Assembly: GCA_013399305.1 (NCBI GenBank)
Contig: VXAI01000180.1
Location: 988,020 to 1,052,019 of the forward strand
DNA: 64,000 nucleotides
Source of the DNA: Rostratula benghalensis
Lineage: Eukaryota; Chordata; Aves; Charadriiformes; Rostratulidae
Direction: 5' to 3'
Shown here: positions 38,363 to 50,300 of the stretch, in pieces
How positions within the stretch are numbered: the first letter of the stretch is position 1
Layout of the letters: each line of letters starts with the position of its first letter
Notes under the pieces: generated by a model
Told to the model about the DNA's origin: nothing
Seen by the model: the letters and a program-made list of their open reading frames with translations, nothing else
The model's database searches: none
Translations under genes and position numbers: made by a program

Positions 38363-39072
38363 CATAGAATCATTCAGTTTGGAAAAGACCCTTGGGATCA
38401 TTGAGCCCAACCATCAGCCCCATGCTTCAAAGTTCTCCCCTACACCAGATGCCCCAACACCACATCTCAACCACTCTGAAACACATCCCGGGCAGACCAT
38501 TCCAAGGCCTAACAACCCTTTCAGTGTCAATGTTTCTTCTAATCTCCAATCTGAACCTGCCCTGGGACAACCTGAGGCCATTTCCTCTTGTCCCATCACC
38601 TGTGACTTGGGAGAAGAGACTGACACTCCCTGCCCCCCAGCTACCCCTTTCCTTGCAGGGGGTTGGAGAGAGCCAGAAGGTCTCCCCTCAGGCTCCTCCA
38701 GGCTCAACACCCCCAGCTCCCTCAGCCTCTCCTCACAGGACTTGTTCTCCAGACCCCTCACAAGCGTGGTAGCTCTCCTCTGGACACGCTCCAGCACCTT
38801 CTTGTAGTGAGGGGCCCAGAACTGAACACAGCCCTTGAGGTGAGACCTCACCAGTGCCCAGTACAGAGACACCATCGCTTCCCTACTCCTCCTGATCCAG
38901 GCTAGGAGGCCTTCTTGGCCACCTGGGCACACTGCTGGCTCCTGTTCAGCCCACAGGCCACCAACACCCCCAGGTCCCTTTCTGCTGGGCAGCTGCAGCC
39001 ACTCTGCCCCAGGCCTGTAGCGCTGCTTGGGATTGGGGTGACCTGGCACTTGGCCTTATTGAACCTCATTCT
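38363..39072 (-). mobile_element. CR1 3' fragment, about 0.7 kb
   Basis: The 3' end CATAGAATCATTCAGTTTGG is at 38363. The minus-strand translation shows [54 protein letters not shown] and [15 protein letters not shown]. It begins in the MRFNKAKC block near 39072 and adjoins an A tract at 39104-39119. Confidence 0.92.
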
Positions 39073-41974
39073 AATGATATGTATTGCTAAAAGGGATCGT
39101 CTGTGAAAAAAAAAAAAAAAGATTAGGAGGATGAACAAAACATATCCTGGGTGTCTCTGGCACCATTTTAAGTATCCAAAACGTTAAAATAAATTAAAAA
39201 AGAAAGTATCTGCAGAGAGGCTCCCTTGTAGCTGGACTTTTCATTACTGAATTCAGCTTGCCCAAGCTTTGGAAGAAGAAAAGACAGAGAGAGACCTCTT
39301 GTGAAAGCTCAGTATACTGCAAGCACACATACTACCCTGCCTTCTTCGTACCTTCCTCCTTCTCTTCCCTTTCCATTCTAATGGACTCTTCAGTGACCAT
39401 ACCCATGTCCTCTGCCCCATCAATTTCATCTCAGTCACCAGCATTGTGTTGGGAAGAACACATCCGCATCTCACAGCTGACAGGGATGCATAGGTCCTCT
39501 GCATCTTCTGGAGACCCAGAAAGGTTTGGACCCTGACCAATGGCTTCTACCATAAGTTGTACCATAATTGGGCATGATGCCTCCTGTAGTTGGAGTAAGA
39601 AAGCCTCCTCAGTAGGCTCCCCTTGATCAGATCTGCTACAGCAGACACCATCCACAAAGTTCCCCCTGTTGCCTCGGTCTCTAGTTCCTACTCGTGATCT
39701 TTCCACTTCCTCTAGAAAGCTGGTGACCGTGCATTGGGTTTCTGTCCCCTGTGGTGGGGAGAGAATTGCTCACCAGCACCTCAAAGGCCTTTTCTCTGCC
39801 AGGGGCCTCATCTTCTCATGACGACGCTGGAGGCTGGGCTGGGGGAAGCCAAGTGAACTTGACATGTCGAGTGTAATAAAAATTGAGTATTAGCTTCTAA
39901 TAGAAGGAAGATGTCAGGAGGAAAACCTGGGGAAAGGGAGGTTGTTGAGATTCCAAGTCCTTCTCTGAGGCCCTGACTGATGATCTAAATCTCCACTTCC
40001 AGCTGCTTCCTGCCTACCTGAACAGTTTCAGCTCTTGGAACCAGCTGGTCCAGGATCACGGCATCCAAGCTCCAGCACTGCAGGTCAGCCTCAGCACGGC
40101 ACGGGGACAAAGCTCCTTGGTTCTGACTTGGTGGAAAGAAAACAGCCCACAGAGCTTAGTAAGACACAGAACAAAATAACACATTTCCTCTCCAGCATTT
40201 CCATCCACCCTCAATCTATTCATCACTCAGGGACACGACCTACAAGGCTGTCCCCTGTTCACCTCTGTCTGGATCCCCCTTGGTATCTGATAGCACCGGA
40301 ATGGCACCCTGCTGACAACTCTTCTGCTTGTCTCTGCGACAGGCACAAATCTTGGTGTTTATCTCCAAATTAGACAAGCTGAATGGGAGGTGAGGGCAGA
40401 ACAGTAGCCGAAACATCCAAGCATTTGGATCTTAAAAAACCACAAGGTATCATTTGCTGCCGAAGGGTGCTCGCTGTAGGCACAGTCTGCTGCGGTGGGA
40501 TCACGCCAGGAAAAAACAGGGTGTAGGGTGTCCCAGCAGGGAAACCATGGGGGATATTGGTGGGAGAAGGACAGGAGACTGCCTTTGCAACTACGGGCAA
40601 GAGGCCAGCCCTGTTCCTGCAGAGGCAGCTGAGGGGTCTAACTGTGATCTGTGCTTCTGGGATGGCTGAGACATCCCTGCTGGGACCTTCCCTCCAGGAC
40701 AGGCACTGGGCGAACCCCTCTAAAGCAGCCCCTTGGGGACCAGCAACGGGACAGAGCCCTCCCAGAGAAGGAGGCAGAGGGAAGATGTCTCCTTGGTGTT
40801 TTTGCCCTGGGGAGATTCAGGATAAAAATACCAAATTTCCACACCCACTGCCCACAGCAGCTGTGGCACGTGTCCCAAAAGCTGCCCTGCTGCACCCTGT
40901 CACCCAATCCACTCTCACACAGAAGAAGGGGACATCATCAGAGCCACCCTCTGGGCCACATTGCCTGCCAAGGGGGGTGTCAAGAAGATTCCCCTTTTTA
41001 AACTGGTCTTTGTTTCCCCTCTGGAGGCACTGGAAGCAGATGTCTACATTTCAACCACTTTTTTCTGGACTCCTTTCAAAGTCAGGGGATTTTTTGCACG
41101 TCCTGGAGAAAAACAACTGCTCATGTCAAAGTTCATTTTGCAAATTAATGCTGCAGCCAAACCAAAACCTTGATGTCATGCTAACTCCCGTGCAGAGGAG
41201 GAGCACCCTGCAGTGCCCGAGTCCCCCCATTTCTGTGCCAAGAGCACCACCCGGTGGCCTCCCCAGCCATGGCATTCTCCCTCAGAAATGATTAAAAAAG
41301 TTAAAAAAACCCATTAAAATATTTGAAGGGGAAGGACAAACCGGAAACATAGGGTTGTGCAAAAAAGCTGTATGAATAAGCTGGGTAAAACCACTGCGTG
41401 TTTATTGTGTGAAACCCAGGTAGTAAACGAGCAAGGAACAAAATCATGTATTATTGACCCCTTGTGGGAGAGGGAAGGGCCACAGGGTGGGTTTTGCTGG
41501 GGCAAGATGAATGTGCAGGGCTGCAGAAGCTTTGAGAGAGCAAGTTCCAGTCCCACTCATGGCAGGCACTTGCTTCCTCCTCCTTCTCTGGCACCTCACC
41601 TCCCAAGGAAAGAGCAGTGCTGGTGCTCCTGGGAGTCAAGTGCCACCATCCCAAAGGTGCTACATTGCCCAGCAGCGTGCCCCTGCGAGTGAACTCACTG
41701 GGTACCCAAAGTAGGAATAAATCAAGAGACCTCACAACACAAGAACAAGTACAAAGGAGGAAAGGGCTGGGCTGGGCTAATTTGGGAGTGAGCAGCCTAC
41801 ACCAAAAGCCTGTGAGCTCGGCCTGGCTGCACAGCACCCGATGCACCTCCAGCTCACAAGGTCACAGGAACCATGGTAACAACATTCAGCCAGCTTTTGC
41901 AGTCCTTCACCTCTTTTTTCCTCCTCTTTCTTTTCCTGTCCTTTCCAATTTCATTTTCCTGATGTATTTCAAGG
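39073..41974. other. Intergenic sequence with unassigned reading frames
   Basis: A 15- or 16-base A tract lies at 39104-39119. A minus-strand frame open over 112 codons (39769-39434) is reported as a finding. The plus-strand frame at 40557-41291 (244 codons) has no recognisable domain and sits in GC-rich sequence with few stops in other frames. No gene is supported. Confidence 0.5.
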
Positions 41975-42130
41975 GAATCACAGACTGCTGTGAGGTTGGA
42001 AGAGACCTCTGGAGATCATCCAGTCCAACCCCCCTGCCAGAGCAGGTCCACCCAGAGCAGGTCCCACAGGAACGTGTCCAGGTGGGTTTGGAATGTCTCC
42101 AGAGAAGGAGACTCCACCACCCCTCTGGTT
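41975..42130 (-). mobile_element. Short CR1 3' end
   Basis: GAATCACAGACTGCTGTGAG is followed by AGATCATCCAGTCCAACCCC and GGTTTGGAATGTCTCCAGAG. It belongs to the same subfamily as 42731, 46090 and 59574. Confidence 0.87.
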
Positions 42131-42730
42131 CTGATTCTGAAGAAGTGTCTTAGGATGATGTTCATCAAATACCCGCTATCACCTGGAAAAAGCATTTCCT
42201 CCGGTTATATTACTGTGAAGGTTTTGAATTAGCGTGGGTTTATCTTATCAGTGCCTATAAAATTAGGCCCTTGCAATTTTAGAAAACTAAAGCTAGACAC
42301 TACATTTTGTTACCCAACACAGATGTCCACGTGTGTGTTGACTCCAATGACTGTACCCATTTGTACTTGCCTCATTTTTTCCAGTGGTATTGACTTGTCC
42401 CAGAAACCGCACTTTTCACAGCGCCAAACACTCGAGAGGATTTTTCTGTTAACTACAATGATAAAGGTTTACAGCGCTACAGCATCTTGAAGTGTCTCTT
42501 GAAATGAAGAGCCTTTTAGGTAATTCTAGCTTTACTAAAGCACTTCTGATATTTTAGCAATAAAAAAGTAAAACCCCAAAACCCCGCCTCTTTTGATGTG
42601 GCTGTATTTTGGTGAAGTGACATCCAGAAGATAAACAGAGCAAGTACATGCTGGATGTATTTATCACACCTTTGTAGTATTTGTCACAGCTGGGACTGCA
42701 TGATCTGCCAGCTGCTCTGTTTACAGTAGG
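42131..42730. other. Intergenic sequence, no gene seen
   Basis: Unique AT-rich sequence between two CR1 copies of the same subfamily in opposite orientation. Confidence 0.55.
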
Positions 42731-43157
42731 GCTACAAAGATGATGAGGGGCCTGGAGCATCTCTCTGCTGAGAAAAGGCTGAGGGACTTGGGTCTGTTTA
42801 GTCAAGAAGAGAAGGCTGAGGGGGCAATCTGATCAACACCTAGAAATACTTCAAGGGTGGGCATCAGGAGGATGGGGCGTCTTTTTCCAGTGGTGCCCAG
42901 TGACAGGACAAGAGGGAACAGGCACAAACTGGAACATGAGAAGTTCCATCTCAACACGAGGAGGAACTTCTTCCCTTTGAGGGTGGCAGAGCCCTGGCAG
43001 AGGCTGCCCAGAGAGGTGGTGGAGTCTCTGTCTCTGGAGACATTCCAAACCCTCCTGGACACATTCCTGTGGGACCTGCTCTGGGTGGGACTGGGGGCTG
43101 GACTGGATGATCTCCAGAGGTCCCTTCCAACCCCATAGCAATCTGGGATTCTGTGAA
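42731..43157 (+). mobile_element. CR1 3' fragment
   Basis: It runs from GCTACAAAGATGATGAGGGG through GGAACATGAGAAGTTCCATC and GTGGCAGAGCCCTGGCAGAG to TCTGGGATTCTGTG. Confidence 0.92.
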
Positions 43158-44241
43158 ACACAACCCCAGCAGAGAGAGTCTGACCCCGTGCTTATGCACA
43201 GAGCAGCCTCTCCCAGCCCCGTGCTGCCACTAAGCATTTCCTCTCTGCATTTGTGCTGTGGAAACAAACCTACTTAAAAAAACTGACTTTTTAATTGCAG
43301 GTTGATTCAACCCTCTTTGACGATACGTTGCAGCAATGACAACATAGCTTCCCCCTCCTGACAGCTTTTGAAACCACCGCTGACAGCCTCCCTTGCCTTT
43401 ACCCGACTCAGGATTTCCTCCCTGTTTCTCTCCCCTGCATAATTCCCCTCTCCAGGCTAACACCTTTTAAATTGACTTCAGGGAATCTACCCAATTAGAC
43501 ACTTAAGTCAATTAGGCTGATTGACAGCAGGGTTATGCCTAGCATATTCTTAATTGTGAATGCAAACACTCAGCTGGAATAAATACCTGCCTCCCAAGAA
43601 CTCGGTGAGCCTTAATTAGTTAATGTTTGTGAAGAGCTTTGAGCACATCAAGTACTGCGCAAGCACCAAGTGCTGTTCTCACTGTTCCTGGTAGCAGAAG
43701 CTTTGACTTTGGACACGGCAAAGTCGAGGTGGAAGGATTTCAGGGCCAGGAGGTGACCTTGTCCCAAGGCCACTGGGGACCCACAGCTGCAGGAGTGAGA
43801 GGACAGACCAGTGTCAGGCAGGGCTTTGCTCTACCTAAACGTTCTGACCTTATGTAGCCTCTGTTGTTCCTCAGCAGGATGGCAGCAGCCCCTGACAGCC
43901 AGACCTTCTCACCAGCTCACCTCTCTCTTCACCAGACCTCCTTTTCTCCCCCACTGGGGCCAGCCAGGACCAACTTGGTTTAATGAATGCTGGATCCTGG
44001 TTATCCTGCACTCCATGCTCCATTTTTTCTATCAGGAAAGAATCCAGGTTGCTGTGCTTTTATAGAAAGCCTATTGCAAAGCTGTTTACTGGAGGCATCA
44101 ATGGGCCAATGCCTCTGAAGATCCCCAGTATCACTGTTGTTATCAATAGCTAACACAGGTGTAGGAAAGCTTGGTGTAAACAAAAAAACCTCCATGTACC
44201 TCAGCAATCCAAAGGGCTCTTCCCAATCAGAGAAGCATATA
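43158..44241. other. Intergenic sequence with possible ancient retroposon tail
   Basis: At about 43605-43680, TTAATTAGTTAATGTTTGTG and AAGAGCTTTGAGCACATCAA resemble the 3' tails of old amniote SINE/LINE elements (AAGCGCTTTGAG type). Nothing else was recognised. Confidence 0.35.
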
Positions 44242-44400
44242 CAGAATCAAGAACGGTTACAGCTGGAAGGGACCTTAAAGACCATCCAGTTCCAACCCCC
44301 CTGCCCTGGGCAGGGACACCTCCCACCACACCAGGTCCCTCCAAGCCCCAACCAGCCTGGCCTTGAACCCCTCCAGGGATGGGGGCTTCCACGAGTTCTG
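44242..44400 (-). mobile_element. Short CR1 3' end
   Basis: AGAATCAAGAACGGTTACAG is followed by AAAGACCATCCAGTTCCAAC and CAGGGACACCTCCCACCACA. It lies just beyond the inferred DCLK3 polyadenylation site. Confidence 0.88.
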
Positions 44401-44693
44401 TTCCACAGCTTCCACACCCGTTAGTGTCACCCACAAACCAGCCCCTCACCACTGCCACAGCAGTGTCTGTACATGCAACAGCACACACAGCACAGCCCAA
44501 GGCACCCAGACAACTTGAGAGAAAAACAAAATCTTTGAAAAAATAATTACTTTTATATTCATTACAAGCAAATTCTCTATCTTCTGCACTATGAATAAGG
44601 CTGTAGACAGGTTCTTAAAGGTGACAAAGGCAACTCGTAACACAGTCTCCAAACCAGTGGATTCATTGCTGATAAAGTAGTGTCACTTCAAAC

Positions 44694-44699
44694 TTTATT
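44694..44699 (-). terminator. Candidate polyadenylation signal AATAAA for DCLK3
   Basis: Plus strand TTTATT reads AATAAA on the minus strand. TG-containing sequence follows within about 50 bases (toward 44640). No transcript evidence is available, so this is a motif-based call. Confidence 0.35.
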
Positions 44700-45870
44700 C
44701 CCAAACATATTAAAAATAAGATAATTACAAAATATAATATTGCAAGTCAGCAGCTATTTTTTTCCACAGTTTCCTATCCAAAATAGACTGAAATTAACAG
44801 AGGAGAAGTTATTACTAGTACTCAAAGACCATTTCAAATATGAGGTTACGCAGAGACTGAACTCAGGAAAGCAGTTAAATCCATTGTTGGTTCCAGGCAA
44901 AGGGAAAGTCTTCCTGACTCAAGGCCTCACAAGCAGAGGTGTGACACCCCATACAAATACAACTTGAATTCTTGAACTCCACAGCAAGTGTTACTCCCGT
45001 GTGTATTAAAAATAAGCCAATTCAACTGAAAGTGCCATGCTCCTGTAAGAGCCAAGTTGTCTCTCCTTTCATTCATCATTCTTGCAGCAAAACCGCCCTA
45101 AGTTGAAACAGAAACACGACGACAGCACCTCACATTTTTTGGTTAATTCAGAAAGTTCACAGAAAAAATATTAGCACTCACTGAAAATGACACTCGGGTT
45201 CATTTAGTTACAAAAATGTTCTACTGATTCTGAAATGCTTCAGCCATTTCTCATGATAAAATACACAGGCAGAGCTACAGCTCTACAACTGTAAAATACC
45301 CTCAGTAATTTCTACGAGCCACGAATTTGGTGCTAATACCACTGATATTTTAACATCTATAGTCTTTGCTGGCGCATGGAACTCGTGGACAAAGCAGCAT
45401 AAAACAGACAACTCAACTGCTTTTTGGATTTGATTAGTTAACCAAAAACTCTGAGATTCAAAAGCTGTTCTAAGTCACAGCCCTTCTCAGGACCTTTTTT
45501 TCCACCCCCGGGGATTTCTTTAAAACTGCTTCCAATCAAATTATAAAAACCATATGGATTGAACCATCTGACACTTCCCCTGGGAGACTTTTCCATAGAC
45601 AACAAGTCATTGTTTTTCTCCCAGCGGAATTTTAATGCAATTCCATCCCACTGGCCATTCTCATGGAAGTGAGGAGAAAGAGCCTCCAAGGAAGGCAATG
45701 GGGTGGGGGGAATTAAAAAATCATTAAACTACACTGTATTAGAGCAATTCATCGTTGAACTGTGTCGACGAAAGGGGAACCCTGAAGGTAAGAGTTAAGT
45801 CACAAAAAGCAGCTTCCTGACTCTTCTCCATTAGAACAGAAGAGTCACAGATATGTGTGGATGGCTCCTA

Positions 45871-45930
45871 AGGGGGAAAAAAAAAAACCCACAAAAAAAC
45901 CCAAACAAAAAACAAACCAAAACCACCAAG
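45871..45930 (+). repeat. A/C-rich low-complexity tract
   Basis: Runs of A broken by CCC and CC (AAAAAAAAAAACCCAC, AAAAAAACCCAAACAAAA). It lies in the inferred DCLK3 3' UTR, where it would be T/G-rich in the transcript. Confidence 0.8.
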
Positions 45931-46089
45931 TATAAAAAAAATCACTTATCATTCCATAACCACATCTTCGGGAAAAGAACTAAAGTTTCCTTAGAATTGC
46001 TTAGCTTCCTACTTCCCAGAGTAGGAAGAAAAGCACTTTGAAAGTTGTTATTATTACAGTCTTGCAAAGGTGTCAGCCATGACATCTGG

Positions 46090-46417
46090 CCTAGAAATAA
46101 CTAAAGGGTGGGTGTCAGGAGGATGGGGCCAGTTGTCTTTCAGTGCTGCCCAGGGACAGGACAAGAGGGAACGGGCACAAACTGGAACATGAGAAGTTCC
46201 ATCTCAACACGAGGAGGAACTTCTTCACTTCGAGGGTGGCAGAGCCCTGGCAGAGGCTGCCCAGAGAGGTGGTGGAGTCTCCTTCTCTGGAGACATTCCA
46301 AACCCTCCTGGACATGTTCCTGTGGGACCTGCTCTGGGTGGACCTGCTTTGGCAGGGGGTTGGACTGGATGATCTCCAGAAGTCCCTTCCAACCCCAGAT
46401 CAGTCTGGGATTCTGGG
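46090..46417 (+). mobile_element. CR1 3' end within DCLK3 3' UTR
   Basis: It runs from AAAGGGTGGGTGTCAGGAGG through CTGGATGATCTCCAGAAGTC to TCTGGGATTCTGGG. It is antisense to DCLK3. Confidence 0.92.
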
Positions 46418-47144
46418 ATCTTCCCACTCCTTCTCATGAACAAATGAAACTACTGTGCCACACAGCATTACCACAGTTTAACAGAAACATAGTAGAGGCT
46501 ATTGCCCTCTGAGAGCATCCAATAAAAGATGTCGCCAAGGGAGACACCATAAAATACCTGATTTTGTCTATAAGGATTTGTCCTCCCTCACAACTTAATA
46601 AATAAATAGTATCTTGCTTCTTATTTAACATATCCTACAGCTAAAGAATATATTTACTTTTTTCATTCCTTCACCACCTTCATTGCTAGCAAGAATTGGT
46701 GAGAAGTCTAGAGAATTAGTGCAGGATGTAAATGCAGACAGCAATTTTGAAAACATTCTGAACAGAAAACTCCTGGAAGGTACCACACAAAAAGAGACAA
46801 GAGAAAGCATTTCACAGTCATCACTCATGTCAGCCACAGAAGCAAATTATCTGTCATCTAAAAAGAGATACATTTCGTAATGTAATAGCCCAAATCAGTA
46901 TTAAAACAAAAATAATAGATGCCTTCCAGGAAACATCTCAGATGTTACAGGGAGATTCCCAAGTCACAGAGGGACGGGGATGCGAATTGGATCCTGTCCT
47001 TCTTCAGAATCTCAGAATCAGAAAAAAAAAAAAAAGCCATGGCAATGGCCAGCAACAGCTATACACTGCGGGCCAAATTCATTTAGGAAAGAAAACTTAA
47101 ACAATTCATTAATCAATAAAAGACTAAATGAGCTCAAAGAGATT

Positions 47145-47341
47145 TCATGTGTCCTCATCTGCAACTTCCTTTCGGCGCTGGGCCCGGAAATGACGCTCAA
47201 TATTTATTGTCACTTCCCTCTGCAAATTTCTGCTGTTAGTTTTTCCAGCTGTTCTGATCCAAGGATGCTGAAGGACTTGTCGTGCTGTGTAGCGCTTCTG
47301 GGGATCCACTATCAACAGCCTGGTTATGAGGTCTTTTGCTG
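47145..47341 (-). CDS. DCLK3: DCLK3 terminal coding exon and stop codon
   Basis: The exon starts after acceptor CTAATAG|CA, which completes an Ala codon begun in the previous exon. It then encodes [28 protein letters not shown] (end of the kinase domain) and a 36-residue basic tail with [10 protein letters not shown] and [10 protein letters not shown], followed by TGA at 47147-47145. The tail is short, as in known DCLK3 proteins. I see no further domain. Confidence 0.95.
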
Positions 47342-50300
47342 CTATTAGGAAAGAAAGAAAAGGAAAGAGAGGAAAAGAACAGTGACGTGATGATGCTGAC
47401 AGTTACTCCTACACAAAACACCCTTCTTACTTCTTCTTAGTTTTACCATAATGACTTCTGTGACTATCCCCAGAAGATATTCCAACAACTGGATTTAGAG
47501 CTAGTGACAGGAGATGTCAAATCTCCAGTGTGTCTTTTACTGCCATCACTCTCCCCTTCAGAAATAGAGGAGAAAGTGAAGGAAATTAAATCTTGAAAGT
47601 GTGCTGAAGGGTTCAGGTGTTCAGATTCACAGGAATTAGCATCAGGGATCTCATCTCTCAAGGAGCATAGAAGTTGTAGAATGCTGTTGAGAATGTGCTT
47701 TAAAAGACCATATAGGGAGAGAGGGGGTTTAGAGCTTCAGATTTCCAAAAGTGCACAAAAGACATTGCATTAACCTGCAAGAAGGAAAAAACTACTATGT
47801 GCAGACCCCACTGATCTCAGTAGAAAATCCACTCTGTGTTCTGCAGAGCAAGGTTTCATTCTCAGCTTTGGAGACTTTTGCATACACCCCTACAAGCTAA
47901 CATAACCCTGGAGATTATTTTCTTACATTTTCTACAGAGATAATTCACGTCAGTAAGGTGAGGAAAATCCTTGCCTCAGAAAAGGAGCAATCCATTAAAT
48001 CAATCAGACCTAACATTCAGGTTCACAGCCATCGACACTACCAAACTGAAGAGAGACCTGTAAGACACCCCAAGTTCATTTCAGCTCACTGTCCTGAACT
48101 AAAGGCAGTTCTTCGCTTCTCAGATGTGCTGTAGACACCAAATCTTACCTGCAGAAATATTGTCCCAGTACGGGGAAAGGAACTCGTAGTGTCCCAGCTG
48201 TATGATCTGGAACAGCTCTTCTTGATCACGATCCTGACTGCGAAAAGGGGGAAAACCGCAGAGCAGGATGTAAAGGATCACACCAGCTGCCCACATATCC
48301 ACTTCGAGCCCATAGCCTAAGGAAGGAAGAACAAACCACAAGTCCTGTTTCAGAGAGAAAACTGAGGACAGGCTGAGGGAGCTGGGGTTGTTCAGCCTGG
48401 AGAAGAGGAGGCTCCGGGGAGACCTAAGAGCAGCCTCCCAGTACCTGAAGGGGGCTACGGGAGAGATGGGGAGGATCTGTTTCCAAAGGCCTGCAGGGAC
48501 AGAATGAGGGGCAATGGCTTCAAGCTGGAGAAGAGCAGCTTTAGGTTGGACATTAGGAATAGGTTCTTTCCTCTGAGGGTGGTGGAGCAGTGGAAGAGGT
48601 TGCCCAGGGAGGTGGTTGAGGCCCCTTCCCTGGAGATCTTCAAGGGGAGGCTGGAGGAGGCTCAGGGCAGCCTGGTCTGGTTGGGGGTGTCCTTGCTGAC
48701 TCGGGGGAGGTGGGACTGGATGACCCTAGAGATCCCTTCCAGCCTGGACCATTCTGTGATTCTATGAACTGGTAGGCAACTGTTTCTTTTTCATTCCATT
48801 TTCCAAGAAACATAGAAGCTCTGCTTTGTTTCTAAAAAAGATGAAGTCTGCAGAAGAATAAGTGGCTGGTACACCACTCTTACAAGCTGAGCTGCTCTGT
48901 CTGTTAATAACTACAGCTCTCACAAAGTGCCTCTCTTCTCCAGCATGTTTCACAAACACTGTCTCACAAGGCCAATGTCAATTGGAGACTAATTGAGAAA
49001 ACACAGCATATCTTTCAAAAATAGTCCTCCTCAGATTCCCTTCAAAAAAGCACTAAGAGAGTGCCAAGTTTTGACTGAAATTGGATGTAAGTGGAGATGT
49101 GCAACCCAGCTCCACAGAACAAACCAGAAATAGCTTTGCTTGAGTCATAAACAAAACTGAATCCCTTCCAGGACTGAATCTTTCCGGATGTGAAATCTCT
49201 AAATTTTCTTCTGATGCGAAACGAGGTTTAGCGCGTTACGTCAGTTGAACATACACGTTCACAGTGGGTTTGCATCTCTGGGGGGAGGCCTTGGGAAGTT
49301 GTGTGGGTGACAGTCCTGAAATGGAGCTGACTGCTCTCAGGTTGCGACGTGAACTTCTGCTCATTTCCCCACTTCAGCCATGACCATCTCTGAGATTTTA
49401 CAGTTTGTCTGCTTGGAAATCAGTGTTACATCACCGTGGACATTAATAACGCAGACCTGATGGATGTCAAGCATTTGTTTATCAAAACCCAAAAGGTTCC
49501 ATTGACTTTCACAGACCAGACTGCACTGCCAGCCAACCTCCCGCCCTGTAAAGACCTCTCAGTAGGTTGAAACATTCTGGGGTATTTCTATGATGTGGAA
49601 GTTCAGAGTGATTGTATGATTTATGACAAATTATAAATATATACACTCACCCTTCTCAGCAAGTATTTCGGGGGCAACATACGTTGGTGTCCCACACACA
49701 GTAAATATGGGTTTCGTAACCTGCTTTGCAAGGCCAAAATCTGCTAGTTTCAGTGTAGTGGATTTATCTGAATTATGCTGAACCTATACTCAACGAAAAA
49801 TACATACATACATTTAGTCCACATCAGACAGCAAAAGACAAGGGAATTAATTAATAATAATAATAAAGAATAAAGAAGTTCTAATAATAGTGCCTTCAAA
49901 TAAAGCAACACAAAATGGAAACAGTATTTGGAGAAGTTGTTTTCCCCCTTCCCCTGATGCTGCATATATTTAAGAGGACAAGCAGTAATGGAAGAAGAAA
50001 ACTTTGCTGTACAAATTCTGGCACATTGTAATTTCCAGGAAACATAAAGAAGGAAGACAAAGACCAACTGAGAGTCAATTCCGTGTTATTGTTTCCTCTT
50101 GGGGAACTAAACTCTTCTTTTCCTCTGGGAAAGCAAAGAAAAATGTTGTGGGCACCTTTAGGCTTAAATGTGATATTCCCAGGTAAGCTACTGACTTCAC
50201 AGTGCCACTTGAAAAGCCTATCTCCAGCACACCAGCCTAACAGAAAAAAACCAGAAAACAACCCAACCCACAACCAAACCAACCAACCCTTTAATTTCTT

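Larger units (their letters stand above)
44670..47144 (-). other. DCLK3: Probable DCLK3 3' UTR
   Basis: Sequence downstream of the TGA holds no supported reading frame. The first canonical AATAAA found on the minus strand after the stop is at 44699-44694, which would give a 3' UTR of roughly 2.45 kb. It contains an antisense CR1 3' end (46090-46417) and an A/C-rich tract (45871-45930). A variant AGTAAA near 46645 would give a much shorter UTR. The extent is inferred from the signal alone. Confidence 0.4.

Noticed and set aside
40557..41291. 244-codon plus-strand frame
   Set aside because: No recognisable domain, long overlapping frames in other phases, no splice or promoter context.
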